From SURF-43 sp964628985 (GTDB taxonomy: Bacteria > Chloroflexota > Dehalococcoidia > UBA2979), in contig CAZVNJ010000058.1 of the NCBI GenBank assembly GCA_964628985.1, forward strand, positions 1-12,956: 12,956 nucleotides of DNA. The letters are read 5' to 3'. The position numbers were made by a program, and so were the translations under genes. The notes below the pieces were generated by a model. That model had not been told where the DNA came from. It worked only from the letters and a program-made list of their open reading frames with translations, and ran no database searches. Shown here in pieces: positions 7,572 through 12,956 of this stretch (position 1 is its first letter; every line of letters begins with the position of its first letter).

Positions 7572-9007
7572 TTGGGATGAAGCCGCGCCAGCAGCCGAGG
7601 AACGGCCACGACGACTTGCCGCTGCGCGTGCACCTGGTGGGCGCAGGCGGCATCCACATGTCCGCGATCGGGCAGATCCTCCGCCAGCGCGGCATCCAGG
7701 TGACCGGGTCCGACCTGTCGCTCTCGGAGCACACCCGCCGCCTCGAAGCGCTCGGGGCGCGCGTCTACGCCGGTCACGCGGCTTCGCAGGTGGGGGACGC
7801 ACTACTGGTGGTCACGACGGCGGCGGCGAAGCCGGACAACCCGGAACTCGTCGAGGCCCGTGCGCGAGGCATCCCGGTGATCCTGCGCGCCGAGATGGTG
7901 CAGCGCCTGATCGCCGACCGCGATGTCCTCGCGGTGGCAGGGACGCACGGTAAGACGACCACCTCCTCCCTCCTCACGTTGATGTGCGTGCGGGGCGACC
8001 TTGACCCATTGGTATTGCTCGGCGGCGACGCGCGCGACCTCGACGACGCCAACTGCCGCGACGGCGCCGGCCGCGTCGCCGTCGTGGAAGCGGACGAGTA
8101 CGCCGAGGCGTTCCTGCAGTACGACCCCCGAGTCGCCGTCATCACCAACGTCGAGGTCGACCACCTCGATTACTACGGCACGGCGGAAGCGTACCGCGCG
8201 GCGTTCGGCAAGTTTGCGGCGCGCGTTCGTGAGGACGGCGTCCTGATCGTGTGCGCGGACGCGCCAGGCGCCCTCGAAGTGGGGATGGTGCGCCGGAGCG
8301 CCGGGGCACGCGTGGAGCGCTACGGCCTGGATGCGTCAGACGCCGAGTGGCGTGGGACACGTGTGCGCGGGAACGACCGTGGCGGCCTCGACTGCACCGT
8401 CAGCCTGGACGGCACTGAGCTCGGTCGGCTCTCGATCAGCGTGCCAGGACGGCACAACCTGCAGAACGCGCTGGGCGCGCTCGCGGCGGCGATGCGCGCG
8501 GGAGTGGACTTCCACCGAGCGGCCGCGGCCGCCTCGGAATTCAGCGGTGCGCGCCGGAGGTTCGAGGTGATCGGTGACATTGCCGTGGCAGGCGGCGTCG
8601 TCACGGTTGTGGACGACTACGCTCATCACCCAACCGAGGTGCGAGCAACGGTCCTCGCGGCGCTCCAGCGGTTCCCCGGGCGCCGCCTGGTCGGTTGCTT
8701 CCAGCCGCACACCTACACCCGCACCGTCTACCTCCTCGACGAGTTCCGGACCTGCTTCGAGGGCCTTGACGCCCTCTACGTGCTGCGGACCTACGCCGCG
8801 CGAGAGGACCCGGACCGGGGGATGGACGCGCGGGCGATGTCAGAGCAGATCGCGAAGCCCAAACCGACCGTGCTGGAGTCCTTCGAGGACGCACCCGCGC
8901 AAATCGCGTCTGAAGTGCGTGCTGGAGATGTCCTCATCACCCTTGGCGCGGGCGACGTGACCGAGGTGGGCCCGCAGGTAATGAAGGCACTGGAGGCCCG
9001 GCGATGA
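7568..9007 (+). CDS. murC: UDP-N-acetylmuramate--L-alanine ligase MurC
   Basis: MurC adds the first amino acid, L-Ala, to UDP-MurNAc in the cytoplasm. The protein has 479 residues from the GTG at 7568. The N-terminal UDP-binding domain has HLVGAGGIHMSAIG (22-35), P-loop GTHGKTTT is at 125-132, and the ATPase domain carries VVEADEYAEAFL (172-183) and NVEVDHLDYYG (194-204). HNLQNALGA is at 296-304. The C-terminal domain has DDYAHHPTE (349-357), CFQPHTYTRT and a final TLGAGDV, all characteristic of MurC. The first 18 residues are a polar extension before the domain. The start overlaps the murG stop and the stop overlaps the ddl start. No murB follows, nor is there a MurB fusion: the protein ends at normal MurC length. 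Confidence 0.97.
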   Translation: MIGMKPRQQPRNGHDDLPLRVHLVGAGGIHMSAIGQILRQRGIQVTGSDLSLSEHTRRLEALGARVYAGHAASQVGDALLVVTTAAAKPDNPELVEARARGIPVILRAEMVQRLIADRDVLAVAGTHGKTTTSSLLTLMCVRGDLDPLVLLGGDARDLDDANCRDGAGRVAVVEADEYAEAFLQYDPRVAVITNVEVDHLDYYGTAEAYRAAFGKFAARVREDGVLIVCADAPGALEVGMVRRSAGARVERYGLDASDAEWRGTRVRGNDRGGLDCTVSLDGTELGRLSISVPGRHNLQNALGALAAAMRAGVDFHRAAAAASEFSGARRRFEVIGDIAVAGGVVTVVDDYAHHPTEVRATVLAALQRFPGRRLVGCFQPHTYTRTVYLLDEFRTCFEGLDALYVLRTYAAREDPDRGMDARAMSEQIAKPKPTVLESFEDAPAQIASEVRAGDVLITLGAGDVTEVGPQVMKALEARR

Positions 9008-10080
9008 CCGTGCCCCCCCTCCAGCGCCTGGGCGTGATCTTTGGTGGCCGGTCCACGGAGCATGAAGTCTCCGTGGTCTCCGCCCGCGGTGTAATGCGTG
9101 AGGCGGACCCCGCGCGCTTCGAGGTGATCCCCTTCGGGATCACGCGCGGCGGTGCGTGGCTGACGCCGGAGGAGACTCGCACTCGCCTGGTGCGGGTGGA
9201 GTCCGGAGAACGCCGCGACCTCGGCGATGAGCCTGGCGAGGGCGTCTTCGCCTACCCGCAGGTCATCGCGGCACTACGGACGGTCGACATCGCCTTCCCG
9301 ATCGTGCACGGCACGTTTGGGGAGGATGGGACGATGCAGGGTCTGCTGGAGATGGCAGAGCTGCCCTACGTCGGCCCTGGCGTGGCCGCCTCGGCGACGG
9401 GCATGGACAAGGAACTGATGCGTGCCGTCTTCGCGGCGAACGGCATCCCACAGGCACGCTACCTCGTCCTTCGTGACGCTGAGGCGCGCTCGCCCGACGC
9501 AGAGACGGCACGCCGGATCGAGCGCGAGATCGGATTCCCTTGCTTCGTGAAGCCCGCGAACGGCGGCTCTTCTGTGGGCGTCGGTAAGGCGCGGTCCCGC
9601 GAGGATTTCGGGGAGGCACTGGCGGAGGCCGCGCGGTTCGACCGTAAGGTGCTCGTGGAGGCGGCGATCGCCGGCCGCGAGGTGGAATGCGCCGTCCTCG
9701 GCAACCGCGACCCGCAGCCGTCGCCGCTCGGTGAGATCCGCCCCAGCACTGAGTTCTACGACTACACAGCGAAATACCTCGACGACTCCGCGGCGCTCGT
9801 AGTGCCGGCGGAGGTGGATGGACCCACCGCGGCCCGGGTCCAGGATCTCGCCGTGCGCGCGTTCCGCGCCCTCGATTGCGCGGGGCTCTCCCGCGTGGAC
9901 TTCTTCGTCGAGCCGACCGGGGATGTGAAGTGCATCGAGGTGAACACGCTGCCCGGCTTCACGCCGATCTCGATGTACCCGCGCCTCTGGCAGGAGGCCG
10001 GGATCTCCTACCGCGAGCTGATCTCGCGGCTCGTCGACCTCGGCTTTGAGCGGTTCGAGGAGGTGCGCGCACATGCGTAA
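9004..10080 (+). CDS. ddl: D-alanine--D-alanine ligase Ddl
   Basis: Ddl is a cytoplasmic ATP-grasp enzyme that joins two D-Ala residues to make the dipeptide used by MurF. The 358 residues carry GGRSTEHEVSVVSA (14-27), PIVHGTFGEDGTMQGLLE (99-116), the ATP-binding FVKPANGGSSVGVGKA (181-196), CAGLSRVDFF (292-301) and the metal and phosphate site EVNTLPGFTPISMYP (312-326). The omega-loop segment EFYDYTAKY (250-258) is of the Tyr-containing type expected for D-Ala-D-Ala ligases rather than D-Ala-D-Lac ligases of the VanA kind. GGAGG at 8992-8996, seven bases before the ATG, and the ATGA overlap with murC support this start. The last eight bases overlap ftsQ. Confidence 0.97.
   Translation: MTVPPLQRLGVIFGGRSTEHEVSVVSARGVMREADPARFEVIPFGITRGGAWLTPEETRTRLVRVESGERRDLGDEPGEGVFAYPQVIAALRTVDIAFPIVHGTFGEDGTMQGLLEMAELPYVGPGVAASATGMDKELMRAVFAANGIPQARYLVLRDAEARSPDAETARRIEREIGFPCFVKPANGGSSVGVGKARSREDFGEALAEAARFDRKVLVEAAIAGREVECAVLGNRDPQPSPLGEIRPSTEFYDYTAKYLDDSAALVVPAEVDGPTAARVQDLAVRAFRALDCAGLSRVDFFVEPTGDVKCIEVNTLPGFTPISMYPRLWQEAGISYRELISRLVDLGFERFEEVRAHA
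10058..10064 (+). promoter_or_regulatory. Ribosome binding site that decides the ftsQ start
   Basis: AGGAGGT, the strongest Shine-Dalgarno in the window, lies within the end of ddl and eight bases before the ATG at 10073. It argues against the longer in-frame ATG at 10046. Confidence 0.8.
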
Positions 10081-11134
10081 CCCCTTCCGGAACCTGCTGA
10101 TGCCTGGCCGCCGGCCGTCGCGTCCGCCGTCCCGCCGCTCCGCGACGGGTGAGGCTCGCTACGGCGTCGCTCCACGCCGGTTCGAGGCCTCGCGGGGGGA
10201 GGCGGCCCGGCCGCGCGCCCCACAAACATCGATCTCGCGCCGCGGGCTCGTGCTGATCGCCAGCGGGCTGGGCGGAGCAACGCTGTTCCTGGCGGGCGGC
10301 TGGTGGCTGCTCTCCAGCGACGTGCTGAGAGTGCAGCAGGTGCGAGTCACCGGTGCGGGAGTGGCTTCGGTAGAGGAAGTCCAGCGCGCCGCGGACCTCG
10401 CCGGGCAGTCCATGGTGCGACTCGACACCAACCACGCCGCCGAGGCGGTGCGCCGGCTTCCATCGGTGAAAGACGTGCGGATCACGCGCGACTGGCTGAA
10501 CACGGTGAAGGTGGAGATCACCGAGCACCAGGCCTTCGGCTACTGGCAGTCGGGTGCTCGGCGGATCGTTGTGGACGAGGAAGGGCGGGCGCTTGAGGCC
10601 TCGCGGCCCGCGCCGGACACAGCGCCCACGATCGTGGAACTCGGCGCCGATGTCTCGAAGGGCGCCCGCGCGGACGCGGACACGGTCCGGCTGGTGGCTC
10701 GCCTGCTAAAGGACGGCACATTCGGGAAGGTGGGCCATCTGCCGAAGGCGTACCTCTTCCGGACGGACCGCGGCCTCACGGTGATCGCAGACGGCCACCC
10801 GGACGTCATTTTCGGGGACTCCTCCAACTACGAGTTCAAGGTGCAGACGTGGATCGCACTCTCGGAGCGGCTCAAGCAGGAGCCGCCGAAGGAGTCGGTC
10901 CAGGAGATTGACCTCCGCTTCGGGCGGAACGTCGTGTTGCGTGCTCCCGCCCCGCCGACCGCCACACCCGGTCCGGTGAGCGCCACGCCCACGGCAACGC
11001 CCGTCACCCCCACCGCGACGCCGAGGCCGGGAACCTCGACGCCTGCGGGCGGAACCGCCACGCCGGCACCAACACCGGCCGCCGCGGGGGGGAATCCAGG
11101 TTCGGGCGGGGCGACGACCGTGGGAGGCCGCTAA
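10073..11134 (+). CDS. ftsQ: Cell division protein FtsQ (DivIB-like), with Thr/Pro tail
   Basis: FtsQ is a single-pass membrane protein of the divisome that links early and late division proteins. From the ATG at 10073 it has 353 residues. The first 56 are an Arg/Pro-rich cytoplasmic tail. A membrane segment follows at about 57-80 (RGLVLIASGLGG onward). The extracytoplasmic POTRA domain spans about 84-153, with LRVQQVRVTG, LPSVKDVRITRDWLNTVKVEITEH typical of the family. A beta-domain (about 160-290) includes RRIVVDEEGRAL and EIDLRFGRNVVLR. The last 60 residues are a Thr/Pro/Ala/Gly-rich tail, which usual FtsQ proteins lack. Start choice rests on the strong Shine-Dalgarno; the first eight bases overlap ddl. 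The stop shares one base with the ftsA start (TAATG). Sequence is weakly conserved in this family, so the call also relies on the position between ddl and ftsA. Confidence 0.93.
   Translation: MRNPFRNLLMPGRRPSRPPSRRSATGEARYGVAPRRFEASRGEAARPRAPQTSISRRGLVLIASGLGGATLFLAGGWWLLSSDVLRVQQVRVTGAGVASVEEVQRAADLAGQSMVRLDTNHAAEAVRRLPSVKDVRITRDWLNTVKVEITEHQAFGYWQSGARRIVVDEEGRALEASRPAPDTAPTIVELGADVSKGARADADTVRLVARLLKDGTFGKVGHLPKAYLFRTDRGLTVIADGHPDVIFGDSSNYEFKVQTWIALSERLKQEPPKESVQEIDLRFGRNVVLRAPAPPTATPGPVSATPTATPVTPTATPRPGTSTPAGGTATPAPTPAAAGGNPGSGGATTVGGR
10943..11077 (+). repeat. Thr-Pro-Ala low-complexity repeat in the FtsQ tail
   Basis: FtsQ residues about 291-335 consist of imperfect repeats of ATP, TATP and TPTATP units in a degenerate codon pattern. 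They should form a flexible extracytoplasmic tail, possibly O-glycosylated. Such repeats are a familiar style in Chloroflexota surface and secreted proteins. Confidence 0.75.
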
Positions 11135-12372
11135 TGGGCAGCCACAGCATCGCCGCCATCGATGTGGGGACGACGAAGGTCTGCACGATCGTCGCGGAGG
11201 TCACGCCGCAGGGAGAACTGCGGATCCTCGGCGTCGGCGTCGGGCCGTCGGCCGGGCTCGACAAGGGGGCCGTGAACAATATCCAGGCAGCAGTGGAGGC
11301 GATTGCCTCTTCGGTCGAGCGGGCGGAACGGGCGAGCGGTGCGAAAATCCTCTCAGCCCACATCGGCGTGGCCGGTCCGCACATCTCGTCCATGAACTCG
11401 CGCGGCATCGTGGCCATTACCGATCCGCGCCGTCCGATCGGGGACGGCGATGTGCAGCGCGCCCTTGAAAGCGCGCGCATCGTCAATGTCCCAAACAACC
11501 GCGAGGTCATCCATGTAGTGCCGCGGTACTACATCGTGGACGGCCAGGATCACGTGATCGACCCGACCGGGATGTTCGGCTCCCGCCTGGATGTCGAGAC
11601 ACACGTGGTCACCTCCAGCGCGGGCGCGCTCAACAACCTCGTCCAGTGCGTCGAGGGTGCTGGCGTCCGCGTCGAGTCGCTCATCCTCGAGCCCCTCGCG
11701 AGCGCCGAGGCGGTCCTGACGGACGAGGAGATGCGGCAGGGCGTCGCCCTGATCGACATCGGTGGCGGGACCACGGACATCGCTGTCTTCGTGGACGGGG
11801 CGGTCACCCACACCGCGGTCCTACCGATTGGCGGGGTGCACTCGACGCGCGACCTCGTCGTCGCGCTGCGGGTTCCGCAGCCCTCGGCGGAACAGGCGAA
11901 GAAGCGCTTCGGCCATGTGATCCCCTCGATGGTGGGGGAGGACGAGCAGGTCGAACTCGAGGCGTTCGGCTCGGACGGGAACAAATACGCCTCGCGCCGG
12001 TTCATGGCGCAGGTCCTGCAGGCACGCACCGAGGAACTGCTGGAGATGGCGCTCGCCGAGATCAAGCGGGGCACTGACCCGGAGATGCTCTCGGCGGGCG
12101 TCGTGCTGGCGGGGGGCGCCTCCGGGATGGCCGGCATCGACATTCTGACAAGTGACGTGCTCGGACTGCCGGCGCGCATCGGACGGCCGCGTCATCTGGC
12201 TGGCTTGTCCGACATTCTGAACGACCCGGCGTACGCGACGAGTGTGGGCCTCCTGAGATGGGCCCTCAAAGAGCAAGAGATCATGTTCCGTTCGTCTCCG
12301 GTCCCCGTGCCGGCGCTGAGCGGTGTGATGAAGTGGTTGGCGCACCTGATGCGTCTCATCCTGCCGCAGTAA
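11134..12372 (+). CDS. ftsA: Cell division protein FtsA
   Basis: FtsA is an actin-like ATPase that tethers FtsZ filaments to the membrane and recruits later division proteins. The 412-residue length is usual. Nucleotide-binding motifs are AAIDVGTTKVCTIVAE (7-22, phosphate 1), VALIDIGGGTTDIAVF (204-219, phosphate 2) and GVVLAGGASGMAG (322-334, adenosine). The SHS2 (1C) domain lies between about 85 and 165, with VIHVVPRYYIVDG (125-137). After a short linker with a VPVP step, the C-terminus GVMKWLAHLMRLILPQ (397-412) looks like the amphipathic membrane-targeting helix. GGGAGG at 11122-11127 is six bases before the ATG, which shares one base with the ftsQ stop. The motif set and ftsQ neighbour separate it from MreB, DnaK and PilM. 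Confidence 0.97.
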   Translation: MGSHSIAAIDVGTTKVCTIVAEVTPQGELRILGVGVGPSAGLDKGAVNNIQAAVEAIASSVERAERASGAKILSAHIGVAGPHISSMNSRGIVAITDPRRPIGDGDVQRALESARIVNVPNNREVIHVVPRYYIVDGQDHVIDPTGMFGSRLDVETHVVTSSAGALNNLVQCVEGAGVRVESLILEPLASAEAVLTDEEMRQGVALIDIGGGTTDIAVFVDGAVTHTAVLPIGGVHSTRDLVVALRVPQPSAEQAKKRFGHVIPSMVGEDEQVELEAFGSDGNKYASRRFMAQVLQARTEELLEMALAEIKRGTDPEMLSAGVVLAGGASGMAGIDILTSDVLGLPARIGRPRHLAGLSDILNDPAYATSVGLLRWALKEQEIMFRSSPVPVPALSGVMKWLAHLMRLILPQ

Positions 12373-12386
12373 CCAACGGCGGCAGG
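12360..12386 (+). other. Perfect hairpin spanning the ftsA stop codon
   Basis: CCTGCCGC and GCGGCAGG form a perfect 8-bp stem with an 11-base loop that holds the ftsA TAA. It ends ten bases before the ribosome binding site of the next gene. There is no T-tract, so it is not a standard terminator. It could act in mRNA processing or set the expression of the downstream gene relative to ftsA. Confidence 0.5.
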
Positions 12387-12396
12387 CGGAGCCAGC

Positions 12397-12402
12397 GAGG
12401 AG
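12397..12402 (+). promoter_or_regulatory. Ribosome binding site of the ORF after ftsA
   Basis: GAGGAG lies seven bases before the ATG at 12410. It supports real translation of the low-complexity frame that follows, which has few conserved features of its own. Confidence 0.7.
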
Positions 12403-12409
12403 CAACGCG

Positions 12410-12956
12410 ATGGCACACAGCAATGAACCCCAAGCGATGGGCGCCGGAACGCTCTTCGATTACCTGGCCGCCGCCCGGCGCGCCGCGCAGGAGTCGCCGT
12501 CCGACGGACCCGGACAGCAGGAGGCCTACGCGCCGCCTGCCCCGGTCATTGGCGCAGCGTCCGCGTACGCAGCCACAGCCCAACCCGCACCCGCTCCGGC
12601 GGTCGAGAGGGCGGAACGACACCTCGACCTCACGGCGGAGCCGCTGCGTCCCGAGATGCGATCCGAGTTCGACCTCCCGGCCGGACCGGCCATCGCCAGT
12701 CGCGTCGCCATGGACGAGTCGACGGAGGCGCCACCGGCGCCGGTAGTCCCCGTGGCACCAATCGTCGTGGCCCAGCCTTCGGCGGTAGGCCCGTCAGAGG
12801 CGCCAGCGGCGGAACACGCACCCCGCCCGCATCCGCACCCGCGTCCGGGCGAGTCCGGGCGCACCTCAGCAGAGCGCAGCACGACGGCCTCCGACCGGGT
12901 ATCCCCGCCCTCGGCCGGCCTGACGGCTGGGAAAGGCAAGGCCGTGAAGTCGAACA
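12410..12956 (+). CDS. Ala/Pro-rich ORF after ftsA, 3'-partial; candidate N-terminally extended FtsZ
   Basis: The frame is open from the ATG at 12410 to the window end (182 full codons). It starts 37 bases after the ftsA stop with a good Shine-Dalgarno. By hand count 40 of 182 residues are Ala and 28 are Pro, with many Glu, Ser and Arg, so it is probably disordered. The one segment that looks structured is GTLFDYLAAARRAAQ (13-27), a likely helix that could be a docking motif. Others are HPHPRP (141-146) and a basic stretch GKGKAVKSN at the edge. ftsZ is expected here, and the FtsZ GTPase domain starts with a Lys/Val-rich strand, so this may be a long N-terminal extension of FtsZ. No FtsZ motif is visible within the window. 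It could equally be a separate division protein. The function is unknown from what is shown. Confidence 0.7.
   Translation, partial: MAHSNEPQAMGAGTLFDYLAAARRAAQESPSDGPGQQEAYAPPAPVIGAASAYAATAQPAPAPAVERAERHLDLTAEPLRPEMRSEFDLPAGPAIASRVAMDESTEAPPAPVVPVAPIVVAQPSAVGPSEAPAAEHAPRPHPHPRPGESGRTSAERSTTASDRVSPPSAGLTAGKGKAVKSN

Noticed and set aside
9013..9019. Run of seven C near the ddl start, as a phase-variation tract
   Set aside because: Seven C residues are not rare in such G+C-rich DNA, and ddl is expected to be essential, so on/off switching is unlikely.
10046..10072. Earlier ATG for ftsQ
   Set aside because: It would overlap ddl by 35 bases and lacks a suitable Shine-Dalgarno, whereas the ATG at 10073 has a very good one.
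11086..11092. Run of seven G in the FtsQ tail, as a frameshift site
   Set aside because: It lies in a low-complexity tail. No alternative frame there yields a recognisable product.

Overview
The window is a core stretch of a bacterial division and cell wall (dcw) cluster. All genes lie on the + strand and most overlap by 1-8 bases. The order is ftsI (5'-truncated by the window edge), murF, mraY, murD, ftsW, murG, murC, ddl, ftsQ, ftsA, and then an open-ended ORF where ftsZ is normally found. The DNA is strongly G+C-rich throughout. The Thr/Pro/Ala tail of FtsQ (ATPTATP-like repeats) is a style typical of extracytoplasmic proteins of Chloroflexota. Together with the MurF and MurG sequence style this suggests a G+C-rich Chloroflexota bacterium (for example a Dehalococcoidia- or Thermomicrobia-related lineage). 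That assignment is inference, not proof.

Layout: 1-1433 FtsI transpeptidase, lacking its N-terminus. 1430-3810 murF and mraY, which finish the UDP-MurNAc-pentapeptide and load it on undecaprenyl phosphate. 3811-3889 is the longest gap between recognised genes. It holds a perfect 9-bp hairpin, a perfect DnaA-box 9-mer, and a 27-codon small ORF whose start overlaps the mraY stop and whose stop overlaps the probable murD start. 3890-7571 murD, ftsW and murG. 7568-10080 murC and ddl. 10073-12372 ftsQ and ftsA. A second perfect hairpin spans the ftsA stop codon. From 12410 to the window end runs an Ala/Pro-rich, low-complexity reading frame with a good ribosome binding site. It may be the N-terminal extension of FtsZ or a separate protein.

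How the genes work together: MurC, MurD and MurF are Mur ligases of the cytoplasmic pathway. Ddl supplies D-Ala-D-Ala to MurF. MraY makes lipid I and MurG makes lipid II. FtsW polymerises lipid II and FtsI cross-links it at the septum. FtsQ belongs to the divisome scaffold and FtsA anchors FtsZ to the membrane. murE does not lie between ftsI and murF, and murB does not lie between murC and ddl or ftsQ; both enzymes are needed, so their genes should be elsewhere.

Most of the window is ordinary, well-conserved biology. The parts that merit a second look are the mraY-murD junction, the ftsA-downstream junction with its disordered ORF, and some unusual signature residues in MraY. I saw no tRNA, rRNA, CRISPR array, insertion sequence or U-tract terminator.
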